Shown one piece after another: positions 1 through 7,782 of a stretch of 47,414 nt of DNA. Each line of letters begins with the position of its first letter. The first letter of the stretch is position 1. The position numbers and the translations under genes were made by a program. Source of the DNA: RPRB01 sp035543115 (GTDB lineage: Bacteria; Myxococcota; Myxococcia; Myxococcales; Myxococcaceae); NCBI GenBank assembly GCA_035543115.1, contig DATKKF010000109.1, positions 1-47,414 of the forward strand. Reading direction: 5' to 3'. A model generated the notes under the pieces. It saw nothing but the letters and a program-made list of their open reading frames with translations. It was not told where the DNA came from and searched no databases.

Positions 1-1282
1 GCTCCTGGCCGGCGAGGACGGCGTCGAGCGCGGCCTCGACCTCGGCCATCGTCGCCGGCCGGTCGCCGGCGTTCTTGGCCATCATCCGCGCGACGAGGTC
101 GGCGAGCGTCGCCGGGAGCGGTCCATGCGGCCCGTGCGCCGCCAGCCGTGGCACGGGCGAGAGGAGATGCGCGGCGAGGACGTGGGTGGCGCTCGCCCCG
201 AGGTAGGGGGGCGCCCCGCTGAGCAGCTCGAAGAGCAGCACCCCCAGTGCGTACACGTCGCTGCGCCCGTCCTGCCGCTGGCCGGCGGCCTGCTCCGGCG
301 ACATGTAGTGCGGCGTGCCGAAGATGAGACCGGCGGCAGTCTCGCGTGCGTCGCGCGGGCCCTCGGCGAGGCGAGCGATGCCGAAGTCCGCCAGCTTCGC
401 GCTGCCGTCGCGGGTGAGCAGCACGTTCTCCGGCTTGATGTCGCGGTGGTAGATGCCGCGCGCATGCGCCGCACCGAGCGCCCGGGCGAGCTCGCGCACC
501 AGCGACACCGCCTCGTTGGGCGCGAGCGGACCGAGCCTCGCCAGCCTGCGAGCCAGCGTCTCGCCCTCGACCAGCTCCATCGCCAGGTAGAAGTGGCCGT
601 CCGGCGTGCGGCCGAAGTCGGTGACCTCCACGATGCCCGGGTGGCGGATCTGGCTCGCCGCCACCGCCTCGCGCTGGAAGCGGCGGACGATGTCGGCGTG
701 CGCTCCGTGCGAGGCCCGCAGCACCTTCACCGCCAACGTGCTGCCGAGCGCCAGGTGCTCGGCGCGGTACACGGCGCCCATCCCGCCGCGGCCCAGCAGC
801 TCGTGGATGCGGTACCGCTCGGCCAGGACGGTACCTGGCGCGAGCGGTGACTCGTCGTCCTCGGTGGCAGGCCCCCCTGGCGGGGCGGTCATCGAGCGCC
901 GGGCGACCGAGAGCAGCACCGCACCCACCTGGAGCTGGCTCCCCTCGCCGAGCGTTCCGGTGGTCCGCGGCTCCCCATCGAGGAGCGTGGGCCACCGCCC
1001 ACCGAGGTGCACGAACTCGAGCCCACCTTTGGTCTCGGAGAGCCGGAGGTGCCGGGGCGCGACGCCGTCGTCGGTCAGCCGGAGCTCGCACCCGCGCGAG
1101 CTCCCGAGCACCGCACCTGCTCTCGGAACGACGAGGACGGTGCCCGCGGCGCGGCCGGTGCGCAGACGCAGCTCCCACCCCTCGCCCAGCAGGGGCGCGG
1201 GACCGACTTCCGCCCGTGTGGTGTCCAGGTCCACGTCCAGTGTCGCCCCCCGGGGAGCATAGGCCATCGAACGCTCAGGCAT
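1..1282 (-). CDS. FHA-domain serine/threonine protein kinase, C-terminal end outside window
   Basis: Hanks-type Ser/Thr kinase that phosphorylates unidentified proteins. About 427 residues are visible and the frame is still open at base 1. The N-terminal part reads as an FHA phosphopeptide-binding domain (about residues 35-105) with a GSS turn, a conserved His and a following leucine-rich strand. The kinase starts near residue 155 with a glycine-rich loop (GRGGMGAVY), then the ATP-binding Lys in LAVKVLR (about 184), the catalytic loop HRDIKPENV (about 277) and DFG (about 296), followed by an APE-like GTPHYMSPEQ. I chose ATG 1282; an in-frame ATG at 1267 is an alternative. FHA before the kinase suggests that it senses phosphorylated partners or its own autophosphorylation. 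No membrane segment is visible in this part. Confidence 0.93.
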   Translation of the reverse strand, partial: MPERSMAYAPRGATLDVDLDTTRAEVGPAPLLGEGWELRLRTGRAAGTVLVVPRAGAVLGSSRGCELRLTDDGVAPRHLRLSETKGGLEFVHLGGRWPTLLDGEPRTTGTLGEGSQLQVGAVLLSVARRSMTAPPGGPATEDDESPLAPGTVLAERYRIHELLGRGGMGAVYRAEHLALGSTLAVKVLRASHGAHADIVRRFQREAVAASQIRHPGIVEVTDFGRTPDGHFYLAMELVEGETLARRLARLGPLAPNEAVSLVRELARALGAAHARGIYHRDIKPENVLLTRDGSAKLADFGIARLAEGPRDARETAAGLIFGTPHYMSPEQAAGQRQDGRSDVYALGVLLFELLSGAPPYLGASATHVLAAHLLSPVPRLAAHGPHGPLPATLADLVARMMAKNAGDRPATMAEVEAALDAVLAGQE

Positions 1283-1364
1283 GCCTGGCGACGCTCCGGG
1301 CTGGCGTGCGAGCAGGTGCGTCCCCGGCTTGGCGCGGCGCGGTGGTTCCAGGCGCTCGCGTCGA

Positions 1365-2405
1365 TCAGCGGGCCGTGAGCGACGCCACGGGGACTCCGAG
1401 GGCGCCGAGCGCCGCCAGGACCTGATGGTGGGTCGTGTCCACCATGCAACGGTGGTGACCCCGGGGGCACCGCTCCTTGCCGGCGCGGTTGCAGGGCCGG
1501 CACGGCAGGGGCTGGGTGAGGAGGCGGGCATGCGGCACCGGCGCGACGGACTCCGGGTCGTTGGGCCCGAAGAGGAGCACCGTCGGGAGGCCGAGTGCCA
1601 CGCCGGCGTGTGACAGTCCCGAGTCGAGCCCCACTGCGGCACTGGCCAGTGACAAGTCGGCCAGGGTCTCCGCGACGCTCGCGCCCGTCCGGTCGAGGAC
1701 GGCCGAGGCGGGGACTCCGGCCGCAATCTCCCGCGCACGTGGCCGGTCCTCGGCCCCACCCACCAGGAGCACCTGCGCACCCCGTTCTCCGAGGTGATGG
1801 ACCAGCGCGCGGCAGTGCGCGAGGGGCCAGCGCTTGGTGGGCCACCCACCGCCGACGTGGAGGGCGATCAGTGCGCGCGCGTCCGCTCGGCCCGACGCCG
1901 CCAGCCGGAGCCGGGCCTCCTCCCGCGCGTCGTCCTCGACGACGAGCCGCGCCGGCGCACCGGTCGGCAGCCCGAGCGCGGTCGCCAGCCGCTCGAAGCG
2001 GCGGGAGAAGACGACCTCGAACGGCCGGGCAGGCGCGACGTGGGTGAGGAGCAGCCGCTCGGGACCGCCCCCGAAGCCCACCCGGGCCCGAGCGCCCGAG
2101 CGGAGCAGCAACCAGGCCGCGCGGGCCGATCGCACCGGAGTGACCGCCAGGTCGAAGCGCCCGGGCCCGAGCGCCTGGAGCGAGGCGGCCACCGAGGCCC
2201 GGGTGGACATGGGACCGGTCGATCGCACCGTGTCCACCGCGGGCGCGTACCGGAGCACGTCCGCGCCTTGGTCGTGGCTGAGCGCCACCAGCTCCGCCCC
2301 GGGAAGGCCGGCGCGCAGGTCACCCAGGAGCGGCAGGGCGAACACCACGTCGCCGATGCCGCCCTTCAGAAAGATGAGGACCCGTTCGCTGCCTCGCCGT
2401 TCCAT
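1365..2405 (-). CDS. Glycosyltransferase family 9 (ADP-heptose:LPS heptosyltransferase-like)
   Basis: Predicted GT-B glycosyltransferase of about 346 aa that would add heptose or a related sugar to the LPS core at the inner face of the cytoplasmic membrane. The N terminus has the typical strand and glycine turn (LIFLKGGIGDVVFALPLL). The C-terminal half has the nucleotide-sugar site (HVGGGWPTKRWP, GLDSGLSHAGVALGLPTVLLFG). A Cys cluster of pattern C-x2-C-x7-C-x6-C lies at about residues 302-320, as in many heptosyltransferase relatives. I chose ATG 2405 because GGAAGAG precedes it; the frame is open to 2465. It lies 82 bases downstream of no other minus-strand gene, and the kinase follows it. 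The exact donor and acceptor cannot be read from sequence. Confidence 0.88.
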   Translation of the reverse strand: MERRGSERVLIFLKGGIGDVVFALPLLGDLRAGLPGAELVALSHDQGADVLRYAPAVDTVRSTGPMSTRASVAASLQALGPGRFDLAVTPVRSARAAWLLLRSGARARVGFGGGPERLLLTHVAPARPFEVVFSRRFERLATALGLPTGAPARLVVEDDAREEARLRLAASGRADARALIALHVGGGWPTKRWPLAHCRALVHHLGERGAQVLLVGGAEDRPRAREIAAGVPASAVLDRTGASVAETLADLSLASAAVGLDSGLSHAGVALGLPTVLLFGPNDPESVAPVPHARLLTQPLPCRPCNRAGKERCPRGHHRCMVDTTHHQVLAALGALGVPVASLTAR

Positions 2406-2497
2406 CCGCTCTTCCGCCTGCCCCCGCGACGGCACGGGCCTGTGGGTGGTGAGGCACCGCGTCATACCCTTTCGGCCGTTCTTCCTGGAAAAGCGCG

Positions 2498-2526
2498 TGG
2501 ACAGTGGAGGAAGAAGCTCTTATGTT
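2498..2526 (+). promoter_or_regulatory. Candidate sigma-A promoter of the cold-shock gene
   Basis: TGGACA at 2498-2503 and TATGTT at 2521-2526 are separated by 17 bases, a good housekeeping promoter match. Transcription would start near 2533 and leave a leader of about 75 bases before the cold-shock start codon. Confidence 0.55.
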
Positions 2527-2550
2527 GCTTGAGGGCGCTCGAGCCATGAC

Positions 2551-2586
2551 GGCCGGGGTCGCTGGCACGGGGGTGAATCCCCGGCC
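2551..2586 (+). promoter_or_regulatory. Leader hairpin upstream of the cold-shock gene
   Basis: GGCCGGGG at 2551-2558 pairs perfectly with CCCCGGCC at 2579-2586 around a 20-base loop. The structure ends just before the ribosome-binding site AAGGAAG, so it could influence translation or mRNA stability with temperature. The pairing is seen in the sequence; the regulatory role is inference. Confidence 0.45.
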
Positions 2587-2608
2587 GACAAATGAAGGAA
2601 GCAACGAA

Positions 2609-2812
2609 ATGGCAACTGGTACCGTGAAGTGGTTCAACGATGCGAAGGGCTTTGGTTTCATCACCCAGGACGGCGGCGGCGAGGATGTGTTCTGCCACCA
2701 CACCGCCATCCAGGCCGATGGGTTCCGCACCCTCGCCGAGGGGCAGAAGGTGACCTTCGACATCACCCGTGGTCCGAAGGGGCTGCAGGCGCAGAACGTT
2801 CGTCCGCAGTAA
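2609..2812 (+). CDS. Cold-shock protein, CspA family
   Basis: A 67-aa single cold-shock domain that binds single-stranded RNA or DNA and melts RNA structure. It carries both RNA-binding motifs, KGFGFI (RNP1) and VFCHH (RNP2-like; most homologues have VFVHF), and begins with the usual GTVKWFN. ATG 2609 is preceded by AAGGAAG at a spacing of about 8. The upstream in-frame extension to 2504 overlaps the predicted promoter and is not coding. The gene stands alone with its own promoter, leader hairpin and terminator. Genomes of this type usually have several paralogues, so no specific gene symbol is given. Confidence 0.96.
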   Translation: MATGTVKWFNDAKGFGFITQDGGGEDVFCHHTAIQADGFRTLAEGQKVTFDITRGPKGLQAQNVRPQ

Positions 2813-2850
2813 CACCTTCGACCCGTTGAACTGAACGCACCTTCACGACT

Positions 2851-2883
2851 GGCCCGGGCGCTCCGTCGAAGGAGTCCCGGGCC
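2851..2883 (+). terminator. Terminator-like hairpin after the cold-shock gene
   Basis: GGCCCGGG at 2851-2858 pairs with CCCGGGCC at 2876-2883, and CTCC/GGAG extend the stem inside. It lies between the end of the cold-shock gene and the end of the converging glycosidase gene, so it may serve both strands. There is no strong T-run. Confidence 0.55.
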
Positions 2884-2907
2884 TTCGCACGTCTGGAGTC
2901 CGGGCGG

Positions 2908-4296
2908 TCAGGCGTGCCGGTCGAGCAGCCAGGGGCCGAGGACGTTCCAGCTGACGAACGTCCCGCTTCTGGGCCAGAGCCCCACGCCGGCGTCATTCCA
3001 GCACTCATGGAGCAGGCCGGTGCGGGCGAGGTCGTCGGCCAGCAGCGACGCCGTCCGCACGGCGAGGGCGCGGGCTTCGGCGGCGAAGCCATACCGGGCG
3101 AGGCCCTCGGCGAGGTAGGCGCTGGAGAGCACCCACACCGGGCCGCTCCAGTTGGACACCGGGCCGCGGCGTCCCTTCTTGAAATCGTAGAGCAGCACCC
3201 GGGGCGACTGCTGGTGGTAGAGGTCGTCGGCGGGGCAGGTGCGCACGCCGACCGGTCCCCAGAACCCCTCGGGCCGGAGCAGCAGCTGCACCATCCGCTG
3301 CGCGCGCTCGGGCGAGGGAATGCCCGCGTAGAGCGGGAGGAGGCCGGTCCAGCTGACGAACGGCCGGACCACGCCGTCCACGTCGCGGGCGCCGACGACC
3401 TCCGCGTCCCGAGCGCCCACCCCGTGCTCCCAGCGCAGCGCGACGTAGTGACCGACGGTCTCGTTCCAGAGCAGGTCCTCGATGCGCCGGCGGAGCGTGG
3501 CCGCGGACTCGAGCCAGGCATCGGCCTCGGCGGTGTGTCCCAGCAGCCGCGCCAGCTCGGCGAGCGCCTCGACCTCGAGCACCATGAAGGCATTGGTGTC
3601 CGGCCCCTCGATGGTCCGGTCGGGAAAGCCGGCGGAGAGTACGTCGGTGTCGAACCCGCTCTGCAGTGAGCTCCAGGTCAGGAAGAGGCCGTGGAGCCCG
3701 GCGAGGTGCCGCTCCTGCCACCGCTGGAAGGCCACCACGCGGGGGTAGACGCGGTGGCGCTCGGCCCACTCGAGGCCCAGCGCCCGGGTGCAGCGGAGCG
3801 CGTACTGGGCGATGACCGGCTTGGACGGCTCGGCTTCGCGCGCCTTGTGCGGCAGCTCGGCGCGGTGGACGCGGCCGTCCGGGTCGGCGCAGTCGAGCAG
3901 GCAGAGGAGGCTGCCGGCCGCCGCGTCCCGGAACTCGGGGTCCTCGAGCAGGGCGATCGACGCCTCGCTCGCGTCGTGGTGGAACAGCCCGAGCGAGTAG
4001 TCGCCCGAGCTGAAGCCGTCACCGGAGCCCGACGCGCGCTGGCCGGCCGAGGCGCTGCCGGCGAGGACCCGCGCCGCCGCCGCGCTGAGCGGCATGGGGG
4101 CGAGCCAGGGGTGCCGGAACCGGAGGTGGGGTGGGCGAATGCACTCACCCGTCCACCGCCGGAGCGCCGCGCGCAGAGCGGAGACGTCGGGAACGTCCGC
4201 CGCGCGCTGGGGCTGCCCGGCGCGCGCGGAGCGGCGTCGTTCGGCGGGCGTGCGCCGGCCGGGAGACGGCTTCCCGGAGCGGCGCGCGTCGCTCAC
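2908..4296 (-). CDS. GH63/MGH1-like glycoside hydrolase with (alpha/alpha)6-barrel features
   Basis: A predicted cytoplasmic glycosidase of about 462 aa; no signal peptide is visible. The C-terminal half carries the hallmarks of the GH63, GH37 and mannosylglycerate-hydrolase (MGH1) superfamily: GLLPLYAG, then FWGPVGVRT, then SNWSGPVWVLSSAYLAEGL, followed by RYGF. Known relatives cleave trehalose, glucosylglycerate, mannosylglycerate or processed glycans; the substrate here is unknown. I chose GTG 4296, which overlaps the stop of the FKBP gene as GTGA, so translation is probably coupled to it. ATG codons further in (for example at the MPLSAAAARVL segment) are alternatives. It could be related to the trehalose and glucan metabolism encoded 29 kb away, but nothing nearby proves this. 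Confidence 0.75.
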   Translation of the reverse strand: MSDARRSGKPSPGRRTPAERRRSARAGQPQRAADVPDVSALRAALRRWTGECIRPPHLRFRHPWLAPMPLSAAAARVLAGSASAGQRASGSGDGFSSGDYSLGLFHHDASEASIALLEDPEFRDAAAGSLLCLLDCADPDGRVHRAELPHKAREAEPSKPVIAQYALRCTRALGLEWAERHRVYPRVVAFQRWQERHLAGLHGLFLTWSSLQSGFDTDVLSAGFPDRTIEGPDTNAFMVLEVEALAELARLLGHTAEADAWLESAATLRRRIEDLLWNETVGHYVALRWEHGVGARDAEVVGARDVDGVVRPFVSWTGLLPLYAGIPSPERAQRMVQLLLRPEGFWGPVGVRTCPADDLYHQQSPRVLLYDFKKGRRGPVSNWSGPVWVLSSAYLAEGLARYGFAAEARALAVRTASLLADDLARTGLLHECWNDAGVGLWPRSGTFVSWNVLGPWLLDRHA

Positions 4297-5099
4297 TTGC
4301 CCGCGGGAGGCGGAGTGAAGCCCGGGGTAGCGCCCGGCGTCGGGACCGGAGGCGGAGGCGGGGCCTTGGCGTCGAGCAGCTCGACGTTGAAGTCCAGCAC
4401 CGAGCCACCGGGGATGCCCGCGCGGGGCTGTCCGTTCTCGCCGTAGCCGGCCTTGGCCGGGCACACGATGCGGGCCTTGCCGCCCACCTTCATCTTCTGC
4501 ACCCCCTCGGTCCAGCAGGGGATGACCTTGTCCAGCTGGAACTTGAGCGGCTGGTTCCTCTTGTAGCTCGAGTCGAACTCGGTGCCATTGGTGAGCTTGC
4601 CCACGTAGTTGACGGTCACCTCGTCGGAGGACTTCGGGTTCGGCCCGGTTCCCTCCTTCTCGGGGATGTAGATCACGCCCGAGGAGAGGACCTGCGCGCC
4701 CTTCTGTTTCGCCGCGGCATCGAGGTACGGCTTGTCGCGGGACTCCTTCTTCTGCGCGGCGCGGGTGTGGCGCGCGGCCGCAAGCTCCTGGATCTTCGGC
4801 CCGTAAGTCTCGAGCGCGATGAGCGGCTTCTTGTCCGTGGCGCCCTCGGTGAGCGCCTTGCGGATGATCTCCAGCTCTGCCGGGCTGAGGTCGAAGACCT
4901 GGAGGTTCCGCCCGAAGCTGTAGCCGAGCGCGTAGAGCTCCTTGTCGTCCGCGGTCTTGAGGTAGCCGACCGGCTTCTCGGGCGCGGCGGCCACGCCGCC
5001 GTCGGGCTTGCTGGGGGTGCTGCTCATGCCTCCGTCCACCGCGGCGGCCAGGGCGGCCGGCGCGGCGATCGCGAGGAGGAGCCAGGACAGTCGTCGCAT
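4293..5099 (-). CDS. FKBP-type peptidyl-prolyl cis-trans isomerase, exported
   Basis: A 268-aa peptidyl-prolyl isomerase that should assist folding in the periplasm or outer envelope. It begins with a signal peptide (MRRLSWLLLAIAAPAALAAA). Next comes an FkpA/Mip-type N-terminal dimerisation segment (about residues 45-140: YALGYSFGRNL, then a charged helix). The C-terminal FKBP domain (about 150-245) has VTVNYVGKLTNGTEFDSS, IPCWTEGVQKMKVGGKA and the CPAKAGYGENG loop. Family residues such as the FD pair and the AYG-like turn are present, the latter as AGYG. The protein ends in a Pro-rich tail. ATG 5099 fits the signal peptide and has a purine-rich GAAGGGAAAG upstream. Its stop overlaps the start of the glycosidase gene. 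Confidence 0.93.
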   Translation of the reverse strand: MRRLSWLLLAIAAPAALAAAVDGGMSSTPSKPDGGVAAAPEKPVGYLKTADDKELYALGYSFGRNLQVFDLSPAELEIIRKALTEGATDKKPLIALETYGPKIQELAAARHTRAAQKKESRDKPYLDAAAKQKGAQVLSSGVIYIPEKEGTGPNPKSSDEVTVNYVGKLTNGTEFDSSYKRNQPLKFQLDKVIPCWTEGVQKMKVGGKARIVCPAKAGYGENGQPRAGIPGGSVLDFNVELLDAKAPPPPPVPTPGATPGFTPPPAGK

Positions 5100-5163
5100 G
5101 TCTGATGCTTTCCCTTCGTCGGTGATAGGCGCGGGTCGCTTACCAGGAAGTCCGGGCGTTTTC

Positions 5164-5191
5164 TTGACCGATCGACACCCTGGCCTACCGT
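5164..5191 (+). promoter_or_regulatory. Weak candidate promoter for the PilZ gene
   Basis: TTGACC at 5164-5169 and TACCGT at 5186-5191 are 16 bases apart in the divergent region between the FKBP and PilZ genes. The -10 box is a weak match, so this is only a candidate. Confidence 0.3.
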
Positions 5192-5258
5192 TTGGCCCGG
5201 GTGAACAGGTCTGCAGCGGCCTGTCATTCCCGGGAGGCATGCTTCGTCCGGGAGCCCC

Positions 5259-5627
5259 ATGGAGGCGAGCGGACCGATGGCCGAGCAACGCAGAACGGGG
5301 CGGGCGCAGATCGACATCCTGCTCAACAAGTACGTCGGTGGCGTGCCCTACACGGCGCGTGCGCGCGACATCAGCCCGGGCGGGGTGCGGCTGGCACGGC
5401 TCCTCGAGCCCGAGCACGCCGGGAAACGGGTGGGGCTCCAGTTCCAGCTGCCCGGCTCGAACGAGGTCATCTACGCCGAGGGCGAGGTGGTGCGGGAGTG
5501 GGTCGAGGCGCAGGACACGCAGACCGACGGCGTCCGGTTCACCCTGCTCACCGAGCGCCACCGGCAGCTGATCCGTCGCTTCGTCGAGACCGCCTCCGAG
5601 GCGGAGGAGTCGGACGAGGCCGCTTGA
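5259..5627 (+). CDS. PilZ-domain protein, predicted c-di-GMP binding
   Basis: A small stand-alone PilZ protein of 122 aa (116 if started at ATG 5277). PilZ domains bind cyclic di-GMP and pass the signal to motility, polysaccharide or transcription machinery. Both ligand motifs are visible: RRTGR near the N terminus (the R-x3-R motif) and DISPGG about 20 residues later (the [D/N]-x-S-x2-G motif). The domain fills most of the protein, which ends in an acidic tail. Two starts compete: 5259 has GGGAG 4 bases upstream, and 5277 has GGAGG 11 bases upstream. It lies 185 bases before the LPP20/FlgT/FecR operon on the same strand but seems to be a separate unit. Its partner is unknown. Confidence 0.88.
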   Translation: MEASGPMAEQRRTGRAQIDILLNKYVGGVPYTARARDISPGGVRLARLLEPEHAGKRVGLQFQLPGSNEVIYAEGEVVREWVEAQDTQTDGVRFTLLTERHRQLIRRFVETASEAEESDEAA

Positions 5628-5703
5628 GGTGGCTGTGTCCTGGCGTGCACCCGGCCCCGGGGTGTCTTCGCCCCAGCGGCGTCGTCGCCCCCGGGCGCGG
5701 TCC

Positions 5704-5733
5704 TTGACACGCTCTGGACCGGTCACGTCTGAT
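5704..5733 (+). promoter_or_regulatory. Candidate promoter of the LPP20/FlgT/FecR operon
   Basis: TTGACA at 5704-5709 is a perfect -35 box. TCTGAT at 5728-5733, 18 bases on, is a modest -10 box. It lies about 80 bases upstream of the first gene of the operon. Confidence 0.4.
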
Positions 5734-5812
5734 TTCCGCACCTTTCCCGCGACTGGCGGGCGCTGACCGCCGACGTTCGGTGCCCGGGGGCAGGTGGAGG
5801 TGCTCCGCCACG

Positions 5813-6601
5813 ATGCTGCTGCATCCCGTTGTGCTCACGCTGTGCCTGCTCGCCGCCGAGCCCGCCAAGAGCGATCCGCCGAAGACCGACGCGGCGAAGC
5901 GTGAGGGCACCGTCGACTGGCAGGGTCAGGTCATCAAGGCGACCGGCTCGGGCGCCCCCGATATGCGCTCGCTCAGCCCGGCGCAGGCACGCCTCGGCGC
6001 GGAGAAGGCGGCGCAGCTCGACGCTTTCCGGAACCTCATCGCCCAGGCGAAAGGCATCCACATCTCGTCCGACAAGACGGTGGGCGAGGCGATGGCCAAG
6101 GACGAGGTGAAGGGCCGGGTGGAGGGCGTGGTGAAGGGCTTCAAGGTGGTGAAGAAGCGGTACTACAGCGACCAGGGCGTGGAGATGGACGTGGAGGTGC
6201 CGCTGTCGGGGATCGCCCAGGCGGTGCTCGAGCCCTCCTCCGCCCAGGGGGAGACCGTCGCGGCGAAGGCGACCGAGGGCCGGTACACCGGGCTCCTGGT
6301 CGATGCGCGGGGGCTGGGGGCGCAGCCGGTGCTCGCGCCGCGACTCCTCGATGCCTCGGGCAAGGTGCTCTACACCGTGGAGATGATGGGCCCGGAGGCG
6401 CGCAAGGACGCGGTCCCGGCCCGGTACTTCAAGAGCCTCGAGCAGGCGACCCATGCCCCGGTCCTCGGCGGGACGCCGCTGCTGGTGAGAGCGCAGAAGG
6501 CGCAGGGATCGGACCTGGTCCTCGCGGACGCCGAGGCCCGCGCGCTCGAGCAACTCTCCTCCAGGGCCCTGGCCGAGGGCCGGGTGGTCATCGTCCCATG
6601 A
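5813..6601 (+). CDS. LPP20-family exported protein
   Basis: A 262-aa secreted protein of the LPP20 type. It has a short hydrophobic signal (MLLHPVVLTLCLLAAEP). The only Cys there (residue 10) does not sit in a good lipobox, so it is probably a soluble periplasmic protein rather than a lipoprotein. The LPP20-like core spans about residues 30-145, with the hallmark repeat of alanines and arginines (AQARLGAEKAAQLDAFRNL) followed by a Gly-hydrophobic strand (VVKGFKVVKKRYY). ATG 5813 is preferred over GTG 5780 because it starts the signal peptide and has GGAGG upstream. The stop overlaps the next start as ATGA. Molecular function of the family is not known; relatives are linked to flagellar assembly and to cell-envelope surfaces. 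Confidence 0.8.
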   Translation: MLLHPVVLTLCLLAAEPAKSDPPKTDAAKREGTVDWQGQVIKATGSGAPDMRSLSPAQARLGAEKAAQLDAFRNLIAQAKGIHISSDKTVGEAMAKDEVKGRVEGVVKGFKVVKKRYYSDQGVEMDVEVPLSGIAQAVLEPSSAQGETVAAKATEGRYTGLLVDARGLGAQPVLAPRLLDASGKVLYTVEMMGPEARKDAVPARYFKSLEQATHAPVLGGTPLLVRAQKAQGSDLVLADAEARALEQLSSRALAEGRVVIVP

Positions 6602-7782
6602 GGAACGCACCTCGATGCGCGGCACTGGCCCTGGCCCTGGCGCTCGGCCCGGTCTGGGCGGCGGAGAGGGTTCCGGCGGTCGTCACCAAGGAGGCCGAGG
6701 GCGAGGCGGCCATTGTCGGTGGCAACGTCGACCGGGCGGCGCGCGAGGCGAAGGAGGCGGCGCTCCGGAGCGCGGTGGAGCAGGTGGCCGGCGTCCTGGT
6801 CAGCGCCCAGTCGCTTGCGGTCAACAGCCAGCTGGTCTCGGACCAGGTCTACTCTCACAGTGCGGGCTACGTCCGCAGCTACGAGGTGCTGTCGCAGAGC
6901 ACCGAGCGGGGCGTGGTGAAGGTGAAGGTCCGGGCGCAGGTGGGGACAGCCGAGCTGGACCGTGACCTCCAGGCGGTGCAGGCGCTGGTGAAGCGGCTCC
7001 AGGGGCGCCGGATGGTGGTGCTGCTCCAAGAACAGACCATCGACGACAAGGGTGTGACGACGACCTCGGGAGTCACCTCGACGGTGCTGACCGACGCCTT
7101 CAAGCGCGACGGGTGGACGGTGCTCGATCCGTCGTTCGCCGCCGGCAAGGTGCGCGTGGCCTCGGCGGTGTCCCTCGGCGCGACCGAGGCCAAGGAGATC
7201 GGGACGCTGAGCAAGGCCGATTACATCCTCTACGGAACGGTGGCGTTCCGCGACGTTCCGGCGGACGGGATCCTGGTCCAGCCCGGCCAGCAGCGCTCCG
7301 CCTTCCCCCTCACCGGGGACTACGACCTGGGAGTCTTCGAGACCTCCGCCGGCGCGCAGCTGGCCAAGGTGTCCGGGAAGCTCCGAAGCGAGATGTCCAA
7401 CGTCAGCGTCAACTCGCGCGAGGAGAGCGCCTTCAATCTGGTGAAGGGCCACGAGGGGGAGATCACCGGCCAGGTGCGGAAGGCGGTCATCGAGTCGCTG
7501 CGGGCCTCCGAGCAGAACGGGGCCCGGATCGTGGTGGAGGTGCAGAACGCGGGCGACTTCTCCACCCTGCAGTCGTTCCGCCAGCAGCTGAGCGTGTGGA
7601 GCGCGGGCGTGCGCGAGGTGGGCTCGCCCTCGCTCAGCGGTGGCACCGGCAAGCTGGAGGTGACCTACCTCGGCACGGCGGAGCGGCTGGCGGAGCAGAT
7701 CGACGGAAGGTCGCTGGGCAAGAAGAAGGTCCAGGTGACCGGGGTCTCGGGCAACGCGCTCGAGGTCAAGCTCGGCAAGTGA
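6598..7782 (+). CDS. FlgT-like exported protein
   Basis: A 394-aa protein with a signal peptide ending near AAERVPA. Residues 30-130 match the FlgT N-terminal domain pattern: EAEGEAAI, a helix rich in Ala and Arg, VAGVLVSAQS, then a GYVRSYEVL strand and a VKVKVRAQVG strand. A second domain follows from about residue 140 (MVVLLQEQTID, then VLTDAFKRDGW), like the middle domain of FlgT. FlgT stabilises the flagellar basal body at the outer membrane in Vibrio, but no flagellar gene is in this window. The gene overlaps its neighbours on both sides (ATGA before, TGATG after), so the three products probably act together in the envelope. Confidence 0.8.
   Translation: MRNAPRCAALALALALGPVWAAERVPAVVTKEAEGEAAIVGGNVDRAAREAKEAALRSAVEQVAGVLVSAQSLAVNSQLVSDQVYSHSAGYVRSYEVLSQSTERGVVKVKVRAQVGTAELDRDLQAVQALVKRLQGRRMVVLLQEQTIDDKGVTTTSGVTSTVLTDAFKRDGWTVLDPSFAAGKVRVASAVSLGATEAKEIGTLSKADYILYGTVAFRDVPADGILVQPGQQRSAFPLTGDYDLGVFETSAGAQLAKVSGKLRSEMSNVSVNSREESAFNLVKGHEGEITGQVRKAVIESLRASEQNGARIVVEVQNAGDFSTLQSFRQQLSVWSAGVREVGSPSLSGGTGKLEVTYLGTAERLAEQIDGRSLGKKKVQVTGVSGNALEVKLGK

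Noticed and set aside
5100..5741. Upstream extension of the FKBP frame to 482 aa.
   Set aside because: It would bury the signal peptide and overlap the PilZ gene in antisense.
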